Positions 10,500 to 23,280 of a stretch of DNA of 64,000 bases are shown piece by piece. Source of the DNA: Xestospongia bergquistia (Eukaryota > Porifera > Demospongiae > Haplosclerida > Petrosiidae); contig OZ014413.1 of NCBI GenBank assembly GCA_963965975.1, positions 3,916,001-3,980,000 of the forward strand. Direction: 5' to 3'. The position numbers and the translations under genes are program-made. The notes beneath the pieces were generated by a model. The model saw nothing but the letters and a program-made list of their open reading frames with translations, searched no databases and was not told the origin of the DNA. The number at the start of each line of letters is the position of its first letter. Positions within the stretch are counted from its first letter, which is position 1.

Positions 10500-13400
10500 T
10501 TAATAGCATAACTGTCCAATCTACTGTGTTTTTATATAACTGTCCCATCTACTGTGTTCTAAAACAGTCCCATCTACCATGTTATAAATCTGTCCCATCT
10601 ACCGTGTTCTAGCGTAACTGTCCCATCTACTGTGTTCTAATGAACTGTCCCATCTACTGTGTTCTAACATAACTGTCCCATCTAATGTGTCCTAATGAAA
10701 CTGTCCTGTCTACTGTGTCCTAATGTAACTGTGTGATGTAGTGTGTTCTAAATTGATTTTCCTATCTAATGCGTTCTAATGTAACTCTCACATCTACTCT
10801 GTTCGAATGTAATCATCCTGTCTATTGTGTTCTAACATAACTGTCCCATCTACTGTGTCCTAAAGTAATTGTTCCATCTAGTGTGTTCTAATGAATCTGT
10901 CCAATGAACTGATTTCTAATGTAACTGTCCCATCTAATGTGTTCTAATAAAACTGTACCATCTACTGTGTTCTGATGAAACTGTCCCATCTACTGTGTTC
11001 TAATGAAACTGTCTCATCTACCGTGTCCTATAGTAACTGTCCCATCTACTGTGTTTTAATGTAACTCTCTTGTCTACTGTGTCCTAATGTAACTTGTCTG
11101 ATCTACTGTGTCAAAAATCAATCTATTGTGTTCTAATGTAACTGTCCAATGAGCTCATTTTTAGTCTTCTAATGTAACTGTCCAATGAACTGATTTCTAA
11201 TGTTTAATTTAATTGTCCCATCTAGTGTGTTCTAATAAAACTGTCCCATCTAGTGTGTTCTAATGAAACTGTATCATCTACTGTGTTCTAATGAAACTGT
11301 CCCATCTACTGTGTCCTATAGTAAGTGTCATATTTACTGTCCTTTAATATAACTCTCTTGTCTACTGTGTCGTAATGTAACTTGTCTGATCTACTGTGTC
11401 CTAAATCCATCTACTATGTTCTAATGTAACTGTCCAATGAGCTCATTTCTAGTGTTCTAATGTAACTGTCCAATGACTGATTTCTAATGTCTAATTTAAC
11501 TGTAACATCTAATGTGTGTTCTAATGAAACTGTCCAATCTACTGTGTTCTAATGAAACTGTATCATCTACTGTGTTCTAATGAAACTGTATCATCTACTG
11601 TGTTCTAATGAAACTGTCCCATCTACTGTGTCCTATAGTAACTGTCATATCTACTACCTTTTAATGTAACTCTCTTGTCTACTGTGTCCTAATGTAACTT
11701 GTCTGATCTACCGTGTCCTAAAGTAATTGTCCACTCTACTGTCTTCTAATGTAACTGTCCAATAAACTGATTTTTACCATAACTGTCCCATCTACTGTGT
11801 TATAATGAAGCTGTCCCATCTACTGTGTCCTAATGAAACTGTTCCAAAGTAATTGTCCCATCTACTGTGTTACAATGAAACTGTTCCATCTACTGTGTTC
11901 TAATGAAACTGTCCCATCTACTGTGTTCTAATGAAACTGTTCCATCTACTGTGTTCTAATAAAACTGACCCATCTACTGTGTCCTAATGAAACTGTTCCA
12001 AAGTAATTGTCCCATCTACTGTGTTCTAATGAAACTGTCCCATCTACTGGGTTCTAATGAAACTGTCATATCTACTGTGTTCTAATGAAACTGTATCATC
12101 TACTGTGTTTTAATAAAACTGTCCTATCTACTGTGTTCTAATGTAACTGTGCAATTAAATGATTTCTAATGTAACTGTCCCATCTACTGTCTTTTAATGT
12201 AACTCTCTTGTCTACTGTGTCCTAATGTAACTTGTCTGATGTACAGAGTCCTAAATCCATCTACTATGTTCTAATGTAACTGTCCAATGAGCTCATTTCT
12301 AGTGTTCTAATGTAACTGTCCAATGAACTGATTTCTAATGTCTAATTTAACTGTCCCATCTAGTGTGTTCTAATGAAACTGTCCCATCTACTGTGTTCTA
12401 ATGAAGCTGTATCATCTACTGTGTTCTAATGAAACTGTCCCATCTACTGTGTCCTACAGTAACTGTCATATCTACTGCCTTTTAATGTAACTCTCTTGTC
12501 TACTGTGTCCTAATGTAACTTGTCTGATCTACCGTGTCCTAAAGTAATTGTCCACTCTACTGTCTTCTAATGTAACTGTCCAATAAACTGATTTTTACCA
12601 TAACTCTCCCATCTACTGTGTTATAATGAAACTGTCCCATCTACTGTGTTCTAATGAAACTGTATCATCTACTGTGTTCTAATAAAACTGTCCAATAAAC
12701 TGATTATTACTATAACTGTCCCATCTACTGTGTTATAAAGAAACTGTCCCATCTACTGTGTTCTAATGAAACTGTTCCATCTACTGTGTTCTAATGAAAC
12801 TGTATCATCTACTGTGTTCTAATAAAATTGTTCCATCTACTGTGTCCTAATGAAACTGTTCCAAAGTAATTGTCTCATCTACTGTGTTACAATGAAACTG
12901 TCCCATCTACTGTGTTCTAATGAAACTGTCCTATTTACTCTGTTCTAATGAAACTGTATCATCTACTATGTTCTAATAAAACTGTATCATCTACTGTGTC
13001 CTAATGAAACTGTTCCAAAGTAATTGTCCCATCTACTGTGTTCTAATGTAACTGTGCAATGAAATGATTTCTAATGTAACTGTCCCATCTACTTTGTTCT
13101 AATGAAAATGTCCTATCTACTGTGTCCTAATGAAACTGTCAATCTCTTAATGTAACTCTCCTGTCACTGTGTCTTATTGTAACTGTCCGATCTACTGTGT
13201 TCTAATATAACTGTCCCACCTACCGTGTTCTAAAGTAACTGTGTAATTGTCCCGTCAAATGTCTTTTAATTTATCTCTCCCATGTACTGTGTCCTAATGT
13301 AACTGTCCCATCTACTGTGTTCTAATGTAACTGCCCTATCTCCTGTGTCCTAACGTAACTGTCCTGTCTACTTTGTCCTATTGTAACTGACTGATCTACT

Positions 13401-14147
13401 GTGTCCTCAAGTAATTGTCCCATCAACTGTGTTCTTATGTAACTATCCCATCAACTGTGTCCAAACGTCCTATCAACTGTGTCCTATTGTGACTGTCCCA
13501 TCAACTGCATCCTAGTTTGACTGTCCTATATACTGTGTTATCTACTATGTCCTAATGTGACTGTCCCATCTAATGTGTCCTCTAACGTAACTGTCCTGTC
13601 TATTGTGTTCTAATGTGACTGCCCTATCTACTGTTCTAAAGTAACTGTTGTGTCTACTATGTCCTTGTACTGTGTCCTAAAGTAATTGTCCCATCAACTG
13701 TGTTCTAACGTAATTGTCCCATCAACTGTGTTCTAGTGTAACTGCCCCATCTACAGTGTCCTATTGTAACTGACTGATCTATTGTGTCCTCAAGTAATTG
13801 TCCCATCAACTGTGTTCTTATGTAACTATCCCATCAACTGTGTCCTAACGTCCTATCAACTGTGTCCTATTGTGACTGTCCTATCAACTGTGTCCTAGTT
13901 TGACTGACCAGCTAATGTGTTCTCTAATGTAACTGTTCTGTCTTTTGTGTTCTAATGTAACTGCCCTATCTACTGTTCTAAAGTAACTGTTCTTGTCTAC
14001 TATGTCCTTGTACTGTGTCCTAAAGTAATTGTCCCATCAACTGTGTTCTAACGTAATTGTCCCATCAACTGTGTTCTAATGTAATTGTCCCATCTACTGC
14101 TTTGTAATGCAACTGACCCATCTACTGTGTCCTAATGTAACCATTAC
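10500..14147. repeat. 28-bp minisatellite, second array, copy A
   Basis: About 3.6 kb of the same 28-bp family as the first array, but more homogeneous. Local higher-order blocks of several hundred bases recur, for example the block containing CCAATGAGCTCATTT at about 11,140, 11,430 and 12,285. Variants GTTCTAATGAAACTGT and CATCAACTGTGT dominate the middle and right parts respectively. No long open frame exists. Confidence 0.93.
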
Positions 14148-14563
14148 AAGATGATCATGTTAGGCCTTTAAAAGATGATCAATGTTAGGCCGTTGAAAGA
14201 TGTATTTCGAACATATTAGGCCATCAAAAGATGTATTTGAGCATATAAGGCCATTAAAAGATGTATTTTGAGCATATTAGTCCATTAACAGATGTGTTGT
14301 GAGCATATTTGTTCATTAAAAGATGGGTTTTGAGCATATTAGGCCATTAATCGATGTATTTTGAACTTATTAGGCCATTAAAAGATGTATTTTGAGCATA
14401 TTAGGCCATTAAAAGATGTATTTTGAGCATATTAAGCCCTTAAGAGATGTATTTTGAGCATATTGGGCCATTAATTGATGTATTTTGAGCATATTAGGCC
14501 ATTAACAGATGTATTTTGAGCATATTAGGCAATTAACAGATGTATTGTGAGCATATTAGGCTA
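14148..14563. repeat. 31-bp tandem repeat, copy A
   Basis: About 13 units. The consensus begins TTAGGCCATTAAAAGATG and ends TATTTTGAGCATA. The array abuts the 135-bp inverted-repeat element. Matching arrays: 33,430-33,838 and 62,012-62,390. Confidence 0.92.
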
Positions 14564-14700
14564 ATAAAAAGGAATGAGAGGTGGAAGGGTGGGTGGACGG
14601 CAATACAGTACCACCTCCACGTTGGTGTCGTCTGGAGCATCATAGGTATCCTAGCTATGATGTACTGAGAGTACTGTCGATCCTCAACTCATTCTTTTTT
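14564..14700. repeat. Nested inverted-repeat element, copy A
   Basis: Outer arms are GAATGAG (14,572-14,578) and CTCATTC (14,688-14,694), extended by A and T runs with one mismatch in this copy. Inside are GAGGTGG with CCACCTC, CATCATAG with CTATGATG, and GTAC-TGAGA-GTAC. The layout is an outer stem with internal hairpins, like a small MITE or a structured RNA gene. It is well conserved in copies B and C. No known RNA family is recognised. Confidence 0.6.
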
Positions 14701-16557
14701 GAAGCGTATATTATAGTGCCTCTGTAGTAGATTGTAAAATTTGAAATTGTTAGGGCAAAAAGTTGTATCAATAATATAGCAAATGTGGCCAGCCTCATAA
14801 CTTGAATGTTTTTTTCACAGTTATACTAAAGCCTCTTTTTAATTGGCTTGCTTTATTCTTTGTCATTTTTTGGTTTTTTTTAACAATTTGTACAGTTTCT
14901 GTTATAGTTGGAGAATGCATGTTCAAATGCTTGTTAACACTGGAACGTAAACAGTCTCTTTTACATATTACCTGCGCTTTGTATATTTTAAACACCATTT
15001 CAAAGGCTGTTAAATAATCCAAGCCATTTCTCAATAACATACATGTTTAGCAAAAAATATATAGAATCAGATCAAATTCGACTTGAAAGGGGTATGTTTG
15101 TTATATATATATAAATGTAATTGCTTACATTTTCTATAGAATCTTACCAAATTAGATTATGTCTAAAAGCTGGTGGAAGTTAGCTATTACAGTAGTGCAG
15201 TATATCAGCATGTTTTGCTACATAAAAGGTACAATAATTTATAAATTAGTTTGTTAATATATCTCTTTTGTTGTTAGGATTTAAAGAAATTTTACCATCC
15301 ATTTTACTTCCCTATAGCCCTGTAGTGATGTATATGGTACAGAAGTTTATATGACTTTTGAGATTTTACTAAAGACTGTTAATTACTCTGGAACTTTGAT
15401 GCAGTGTGTGTACTTTAACAAACGACTTCTCAGAAAAAGGACATATTACATGTGATGTCTATTATAAACTATATGGTATAGTGCTTGCATTTCTATTTTC
15501 AGTTCAGTGACAATCATTATGTTACTGTTTGTGCTGTCAAGATAGTAGGATGTACCATCAAGTACATACTACAAGAACTGGTAAACTGCCCATCATGACC
15601 ATCTTTTGATTTATTCAATTTATTTGATAATGTGTTGTTTTTGTTACATTCTCCACATAAAATTTGCCATGACAAAACTGAGTCTGTATTTTAGTTTCTG
15701 TTGTTAGAAGTCTTTTAAAACAAATGATAATTGCTTACAGAAATAAGACAAAGGAACATAATGGATATGCAGAATCCTATTAAATTGTCCTAAAAAATGA
15801 ATCATTTTAAGATAAAATCTGCAGTATAGTAGTGCTCCAGTGTATACAGTTATAACAGATTAGGAAAAGGAGACAGAAATCTCTAAACTTCAAGAATCCT
15901 TACAATTCCAAGGATATTATTGATAGTCTACACCAGCAAGTCCATTGGAACGGAAAGAAGACCGTGCCCACAATGAGGGATATATAGGTGGTTATTCTGA
16001 ATATGATCATTTCAATGACAATTATAAACTGGTGTGTGGCTCCAAAAACAGGTTGAGCTATATGTGCCATATGTATTATCTGACTCACTTGTACAAAACC
16101 TAAACTATTTAGTCATTTTCCCATGTGATTGACGCATTCTTTACCTCAAATTTTAGTCAAAATTTTGACTACTCAATAGTGAAGTGTTACCCCTGTCTGA
16201 TTATCCCATTTTGCCAACACCCAGTCACATGATTTCAACACGTAAATATAAAGGATAAAACTAGGCTGTGGTTTTATGGGTAAATGTTTCCTCTGTTTGA
16301 GGAACTCTTGAGAGAGAGAGCAATTTAAATTGTCTCATATTATACTCTGCCATTGGTACAAAATAGCTATAAGACAAAAGCAAATTGTTTAAAATATTAT
16401 TGTTATAGGTGTTTGGTGGTAGTGTGTTTTATTAGCCACATATTGAAAGCTAAACAAACCAGTGCTATTGTACTGTTAAGAATAAAGATCTGATACCCTA
16501 ACTGTGGCCAATCTGGTCATTTAATAGTAGGATTCTCTAAACTAGTCGGACTTTAAA
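14701..16557. pseudogene. Possible remnants of a multi-exon gene, copy A
   Basis: This section is shared by all copies. On the plus strand a TTTTCACAG acceptor-like site at about 14,820 precedes a hydrophobic frame (LKPLFNWLALFFVIFWFF). Later 15,160-15,230 reads MSKSWWKLAITVVQYISM and ends at a GTACAA donor; an acceptor GTTAG then joins in frame to FKEILPSILLPYSP. A further frame at about 15,480-15,610 ends PIMTIF. These look like exons of a membrane protein, but I do not recognise the family and frames are broken between copies. Minus-strand open frames at 14,795-15,040 and 15,900-16,088 also exist, with many amino-acid changes between copies. No intact gene is supported. Confidence 0.3.
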
Positions 16558-18299
16558 GCAGTTCCTTTTAGTTTTTAACTGTAGTCTGTCGCTTATCAAA
16601 TTAAATTACAATTAGGAGAGTCATTTGAGTAATAGGGGATAACAAGATTCACAGTTTACATTGCACATGTATAATATATGGTCAGATTTACATGTAGATA
16701 TAAATGCAAAGTACATCTATAGTTACATTAATGAGGATTCGCTAAATTGGATAAGTATCATATCACTATTATAAATTACATACTATTATATAATGTAGTA
16801 CTTTAGTAAAAACCTCTCTGATGGACTTCTTAATATTGATTAAAAAACTAGAAAAATGGACTACAACAAGTGTCCTGAATATAGAGGGGTCTTTAATACA
16901 GGAGTGTTAATAAATTATTCAACTGTGTCATGTAATATCTTACTAAACTAAACACTTCTATACACATTACACTTGTCCCAGTATCATGCTAACATTAATA
17001 TACTGCACTAATTGTAATAATACCAATAATGATCCTATAGAAAGACTTACAGGTGATTACAAACATGAACCATTTAAACTAACTGACAGCTTGAAAGTAG
17101 GCTAATGGTTTCTTTTAAGCACATGGAAATTACATAATGCAAAGTAGCATATAAATGAAAAATATAACAACTATGAAAAAAAAGAATCCTTATAACATCT
17201 TGAGAAACAAAACACTATGTAAACATTTAATTGGAAAGGTGTGTTTTCTTATTAATATGGTTAGATATATATTGTAAAGTCTATCAAGGTTCGTTTATCC
17301 TGTCCTAAACTAATGGTTATTTAACTACAACTTCTGTATGGAAGATACCTCCAATACATTGTATATATGTTTTGTAATGCAATCAATAATCATTTGGTAT
17401 TTAAATTAATTTTAATAAAATTTGTGATAGACAAAATCAAATTTCTCCAGACGTTCCAAAAAAGTAACTTAAAAAATGATAAAAATACAAGAATAAAAGA
17501 TCTTTGTGAATCCTTATAGAAATCAGCCCTAATAATTTCTAAATGATTCCTTCTGCATGGGATACTTAGCAATATAGTGTACAGTTATCACTTTTAGAGT
17601 TTAATACCAAACATTAATCATAAATGACAAAATCTTGTGTCAACATTACGTTATTAGTTTACGGATTAACTGATTTGTTGATGTATCTTTAGCAACTGCC
17701 ATCATTACACTAAACCTGTTTACCATTTTATACACAGAAATACCCTATACTTCATAGTTAACCAATTATAACTACAAAAATCCAAAGCCATTACAAACTG
17801 GACTAGCTAAAGTTAAACAAAGATTACAAAATTCACCTCAAGACATATATTTAATTGACAGGTACCACCAATCTAGACTCACGCTTACAGGTATATCATA
17901 AAACCATTTGGTATGCTATTAGTCAAAACTCTATGCTCATTAATATCCATTTGGAATGGACCTAAAGGAAGTCATTGGTATACAGGTTTGGGCATTTTTT
18001 GAGGAGATATTCTTGAGAGCTCCAGTAACTGAGGTTTCCTTGAAACAGTCTAATGTGTACAATATACAGACATAATGTATTAAGGTATACCAATATGTAT
18101 ATAATATAGTTTTGCATAAACTTATAGTGTAGGTAATGGACATATCATACATTTGAAAGTAATAACCACCACAATAAAATGCTTCAAAAGTATATGTGCA
18201 TTTTGTAATAGTAAGGACTGATTTGCATCATTTAAGTAGATTTATTATTCAATATGTAAAAATAGCATTGTTTCTATAGCAACATAAGATACAATATTT
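16558..18299. other. Unique AT-rich DNA, no gene seen
   Basis: This stretch is not part of the triplicated unit. No open frame longer than about 70 codons, no recognised protein and no tandem array was found. It begins exactly where copy B instead enters the 126-bp exon array, after CTAAACTAGTCGGACTT. Confidence 0.5.
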
Positions 18300-18530
18300 C
18301 AACATGTACGTATGTATTTGTGGTATATTAGTGGGAGAATGATTCAGTTCATTTACAAATTATTGTAGGTAATGTATATATATAATAGTATTGGTTTCCA
18401 TAACAATATAAGCTGGACTATCTTCACATATACACCTTGATGCATATAGTAAATGAGGCTTATTAGTGATAGAATGATTCAGTTCATTTATGAATTATAT
18501 ATAAAATATAGTTTCCATAACAACATAGAC
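18300..18530. repeat. Degenerate repeat of about 120-130 bp, two copies
   Basis: Two units share GAATGATTCAGTTCATTTA followed by TTTCCATAACAA, at 18,330-18,410 and 18,450-18,525. The first-unit text also resembles 18,240-18,290 (CTATAGCAACATAAG). They are diverged and small. Confidence 0.6.
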
Positions 18531-18867
18531 ATCTATATTAAACACTATATGACTGGTGTGTGGTTAATACTGGTTACTAAGTTTACAAGCTGCAATACTC
18601 ATATTGAAAAATCTCAGTCCATGCATGGACTAACATTATTTATAAAAGTTAATTATTATTATTCCATTTTGAAACTGTAATGGTGAAAACTAGAGAATGC
18701 ACAGAATGTCATATATAATAAGTGAACATTTTTTAAAACATTATAGTTTTACAGTGGTGGGGAACAAACATAATAAGAGAAATAAGAAGGTAGGGCCACT
18801 AGGTCCAGCAGGGAGACCATACTTTGTTGTGTATTAAATTGATCCACACTTCCTACAACACATCAAA

Positions 18868-19392
18868 ATGTGGCTTTATGCTTGACCTATTGGCACTACT
18901 CATGCCTAGACTTAGGTAAAGAGAAGTATGGAGGCTCATTCTCAGAGGAACAAGTAGGGAATGTCAAAACAGTACTACGGTTGATTCTAATATTTCTTTG
19001 TTTAGCAGGAATGATCATAGCTTGGGAAACATCTTTTAACCCTCTAATACAAATTTAACCTTCATATGGTCATCTTAAAGATATTGATACATTTCTATTA
19101 AGTGGCTGATTGTTAGTATTTATTTCAACAGTTTTAATTCTCTTCCATCAGTTTCTAATGTACCCATGTTTTTACAAATACATTCACAGTGATGCTCTTT
19201 AGAAATAGATTTGGTCTGGTAATTGTTTCAATATACTCCTTATCTTCTTTAGTACTTTATATTGTATGGTATTATCAAGACAGATTCGCAAAGGATTCTT
19301 GCACATTTGTTGGTATTTCCAATACTACTACTGATATATTAGTGACTGGTAATTACTGGAAATTATTGTGTAGATGTTACTGTTATGGATGA
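18868..19392 (+). pseudogene. SLC15-like fragment in unique spacer
   Basis: A second, independent relic of the peptide transporter. It reads YWHYSCLDLGKEKYGGSF, then EEQVGNVKTVLRLILIFLC (18,885-19,000) and a stop at about 19,058. The frame resumes with STVLILFHQFLMYPCFYKYI (about 19,130-19,188), then a stop, then FGLVIVSIYSLSSLVLYIV and FVGISNTTTDI up to 19,392. This parallels residues also present in the 403-1,629 relic (DLGKEKYGG, FLVLLHQ, NKYI, then the helix before the TIAQSP motif), but it ends before that motif. Multiple stops mark it as dead. Confidence 0.78.
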
Positions 19393-19990
19393 CTTGACGT
19401 TACGTAATATTTTCTTAAAATGCCGTCAACTTGGGTGATATCAATAAAGTCTTATAATGGTCAACACAAAAAGATGGAAGTTAGGATTGGACACATTATC
19501 ATTTTAAACACAGATCTAAAATTTATAACACAGGGTACTACTGCTATATATGTTTGATAGAGAGAGAGAGAGAGAAGTTTACAAAAAAATATCTACCTTT
19601 TGTAACAAAGATGATACTGCTATATATGTTTCTATACAGACTCCATGGTGTGCTATATCATATCTTGGAATTGATGAAAATATAAATGAGAGACACACAG
19701 ACACATGCTTGGGGCAAATTGATAGTTGACAGTATTTAGTAGCCATAGTTCATATGTGAACTGCTAATAATAAGTGTGTTAGTAGTTCAATACATGTAAG
19801 TCTGCATACTCAATATTAGTCATCTTACATTTAGTAGTACTGTGTTGACAGTACATTATAGTTGGTAGTCTAGTGCTTTCTCAATTGTTTTTGTTCTTTA
19901 CAGCTTTTTTTATGAAGAAAACTTCAACATCTCTGCTGTCAATACTATCAATATACCTTTAATGTTAGAAGATAGTGAATGGATCGTTTT
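19393..19990. other. AT-rich DNA with a short (GA)n run
   Basis: A GA dinucleotide run lies at about 19,559-19,576. A single early relative of the following 58-60-bp repeat is at about 19,850-19,890. No gene is recognised. Confidence 0.5.
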
Positions 19991-20215
19991 ACATTTATTT
20001 ATACTACATCAACAATACATTATAGTTGGTAGTGCTTTCCCAATTAATTTATTAGTACTACATCAACAATATATTATAATTGGTAGTCTAATATGCTTCC
20101 CAATTAATTTATTAGGACTACATCAACAATACATTATAGTTGGTAGTCTAGTGCTTTCCCAATTAATTTATTAGTACTACATCAACAATACATTAAAGTT
20201 GGTAGTCTAGTACTT
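19991..20215. repeat. 58-60-bp tandem repeat, about four units
   Basis: Each unit contains ACTACATCAACAATA, then TTGGTAGTCTA, then TTCCCAATTAATTTATTA. Because the period is close to a multiple of three, a 70-codon frame (19,962-20,174) stays open across it by repetition. I do not consider it a protein. Confidence 0.9.
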
Positions 20216-20989
20216 TGAGAAGTTGGATGATGAGGATCCACACAGACTTAATCATATATTGTTAACTGATAAACACTGCCTATAGTTGTAGACTACCAGT
20301 GTCTCAACATGTTTTGTCTAAAGTCTCAAGTACATATACCAACAGTTTGACAGAAGTGGCACGTTATTACAAAACAAGTTATATATTACACATTGTTACA
20401 TAAATTATATATAAAAATTGTAAAAGATGGAATAATCCCAAATTGATTCAATTAATAAATAATATACAGGTTACATAATTATGAAAAATGGAAACATAAT
20501 ACTATTAATTACTGACGTATTATGACATTGAAGGTGATGTAGCTACACAAACAGTAGTACATTAGTAATAACAACACTTTATGCTTATTTTTCAATAAAA
20601 ATAAGTTTGCAATTGCAACCTGTACATAAAACTAGTGGTAATTATTCAGTTTTATATAATATTTTAGTCTGTGTAGTGAATTATCCCCTCATTTATATAG
20701 CGTGAGTAGTTCATTTATTTTATGTGTAATTTGTTAAGTTCATATAAGGTCATTGTTAAATTTGGGAATTATAAGAGTTGATGAATAGTATTTTATATTG
20801 TTAGGTTTCTTTGTTTCCAAGTATAACATTTGAGAAATGACAAGTCATCAATCAAAATTCATTATTCATTTCTGTCATATGTATGTATTTCATAATATAA
20901 TAGTAATTAATAGTATTATGTTACGTCTGATAGCTGACGTGTGTATAACAGCATATTGGCAAAATAATCCATTATTTTTTGTAGTAGAC
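20216..20989. repeat. Diverged extra partial copy of the duplication unit
   Basis: The segment around 20,280-20,830 matches 3,776-4,320 of copy A, with many differences, including TAGTTGTAGACTACCAGTGT and the CAATTGCAACCTGTACA string. It then passes into sequence like 230-480. At 20,943-20,985 it keeps a short transporter piece that reads ITAYWQNNPLFFV. It is older than the A/B/C copies. Confidence 0.65.
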
Positions 20990-21024
20990 TACTGAGACAG
21001 GTTAAAACTTTTAATAACTAGATA
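20990..21024 (+). repeat. 35-bp remnant of the 126-bp exon-array unit
   Basis: The string ACTGAGACAGGTTAAAAC followed by TTTTAATAACTAGATA is the exon end, donor and first part of the intron of the 126-bp unit (compare 36,580-36,612). It is isolated here, exactly at the left edge of copy B, about 15 kb from the arrays. Confidence 0.8.
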
Positions 21025-23200
21025 GATATATATAGTGTATATTAAAAGAATAGATTAACAGACATGTAAATGGTTAGATGACACACAGAAAGATACAAAC
21101 AATAAAAAATAAGAGATGTAAATATTATCTCTTTCATTTTCATTCATTTATATCATAATATTCACAACCTATGAATTATTGAAATGTAAAATGAGTAAAG
21201 AAAGATCAACCTTTGATAATAATTGTTTTGATTGAAAAAGGACTTTCTTTCTTAAATCATTTTAATAACTGTATATAAAAATATTTGCTTTCTTTAAACT
21301 TCCATTCAGTTGATCAACCACATCTTGTGTCACACTAGGCATTAAATAAATATGACAGTAATGACATTCAATTCTGTGAACAGTTATTGTCTTACAACAC
21401 AAACTATATTTATGAACCAGGTCATTATTTTGTTTCCTAAACAACGAAGGTAGTTACAAATCGAACAGATGTAGAACCTTGTAAATAAACATTGAAAAAG
21501 TTTTTAATACATTTTGAGAACTTGGATGACAAAGATCCACAGATCCCCTTAACTTATTATAAAAAGTGGATACTCCAGCAATTGCAAAGCAAAGCTGGTA
21601 TTAACATCCTACATTGAAGCTTGTTGATTTTTATACATACACTGTCTTCTTATTTATAGAATTTAAGGCTTTATATCTGTCAATATCTGAGAATAAACAA
21701 AACCAATAAATGTGGGATTACCAAAATATCTAACCCTTCAGTCTTGAATCAATTTATTGGTCCATATTGTCTCATGATGTCAACTAAGTGCACAATCAGA
21801 TGTACTTTACATCTCTTTGAATACTCAGTTTATATACTCTAATTTTGAATGTTTATAATACTGACAAATCTATTGATATTCATCTGCTTTTACTACCAGT
21901 GTCTTTGTATAATCACAAACCCAAAAATAATCTTGTGACAGAACACTAAACTTGTCTTGTTCTCCTTTTTAAAAATTAACTCAAACTTATTGGCACAACT
22001 CTATAAAAAGAATAACATATACAATTCACAATGTAAGTAATTAATATATAAATAATATATATATATATATATAAATCATAGTAGTTGACAAAGAAACATC
22101 TATAGCCTTAATGTTTTAGCCTTAAAGTCCTAACATATCATCTTCTTTGCCATGCTGGATGTCAGATTGCAGGAGTCTGAATTTTATCTAAAAATATACA
22201 ATGTACTTCTCAAGAAACAGAATATTCTATGTAACATCACCTCCAATAAAATAGATCAATTCACAGTTTGAAAATCTGTTGTATTCCTTGTATGTATCAT
22301 AAATCCTATGATCTGCATTGATTCATACGACTTGTAAATGTTGAATGCTGTATTTGAATCACATTTGTTAATAATTAGCTGTGTACAAGTCATATGATGA
22401 TCACATGCAGGCTTCTATGATGACAGGAAATTTGATATACTGTGATTACTTTTAACATCTCATTAATTTTACTTGGCACATCTATAGGTCAGTGAGGTAG
22501 CTACTAATAATAAGACATGTAGTTGATTGTCAGAGCTTTAAGAATCCTTCTAATATCTCATAAGATAGGAACTATCCACTTACTATATATACACAATATA
22601 TTCTATACACTATTTGCACTTGAATTATAAAAGTATGTGATGTTAACTACTATATTATGTATTATGTGCATTAAAAATTATAAAGGATTAGTTAAATAAG
22701 CCTATCTTTTGTGACAATCAATACAACACAGTTTAGTAAGTTGTATAAGAATTATGTCACACTCTTTGTCACATGAACTTTCACATTATATTTGAAATAT
22801 TGAGAATCTTCTCTATATAGCCTATAATTGTAGACTACCAGTGTCAGTACATATCTAGTCTAAGTGTCAACAGTTTGACAGAAATGGTTCATTATTATAA
22901 AACCGTCATATATGACATATTATTATATACTATACATATAAATTATGTACCAAAATTGTAAAAGTTGATTGATTGGAAATTGATTTAATTTTAAATACAG
23001 TGTATACAGGTTGCATAGTTATGAAAAATATCAACATGATATTATCAATTATTAATGTATTACGAAAGTGAAGGTAATGTAGCCACACAAATAGGAGTAC
23101 ATTAGTAATAGCAACAGTTTATGCTTATTTTCAACAAAAAGAAATTCGCAATTGCAACCAGTATATATAACAAATGATAATTATACAGTTGTATATAATA
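21025..23200. other. AT-rich part of copy B, no gene recognised
   Basis: Matches 2,115-4,150 of copy A. An insertion at about 21,850-21,990 is absent from A. Nothing coding is evident. Confidence 0.5.
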
Positions 23201-23211
23201 TCTTACTATGC

Positions 23212-23280
23212 CAGAGCAAGTATCCAAAGAATAGTAAAGCCTTGACCTACTGGGAGGAGGACTACCATACCAAATCACTC
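23212..23280 (+). pseudogene. SLC15-like fragment in copy B
   Basis: Only about 70 bp remains. It reads as the transporter text YPKNSKALTYWEEDYHTKS if one allows the reading frame used in copy C (51,815-51,885). The upstream part is deleted. Confidence 0.65.

Larger units (their letters stand above)
2115..16557 (+). repeat. Segmental duplication copy A
   Basis: First of three long copies in the same orientation. The left edge of the match to copy B is at about 2,118, where both read ATATATAGTG followed by GACACACAGAAAGATA. The right edge is CTAAACTAGTCGGACTT at about 16,540-16,557, the last text shared with copy B before B enters the 126-bp array at 35,866. A differs from B and C more than those two differ from each other, for example in the open frame at 14,795-15,040. 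That suggests B and C separated most recently. Confidence 0.85.

Noticed and set aside
6455-14147. The 28-bp repeats superficially resemble a CRISPR array
   Set aside because: There are no unique spacers of constant length. The units are head to tail and diverged, and the window is eukaryotic with introns.
14795-15040. Minus-strand 81-residue frame (also near 34,123 and 62,631) as a conserved protein
   Set aside because: Many amino-acid changes between A and C and a frameshift in B. The plus strand of the same stretch has splice-like sites and a hydrophobic frame, so it may be a shadow.
15900-16088. Minus-strand 62-residue frame kept in A and B (35,186-35,374)
   Set aside because: Copy C has base losses in it, no domain is recognised, and identity between A and B is expected from recent duplication alone.
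19962-20174. 70-residue frame with repeated LHQQYIIVGS
   Set aside because: It is open only because a 58-60-bp tandem repeat has a period near a multiple of three. It has no start context or domain.
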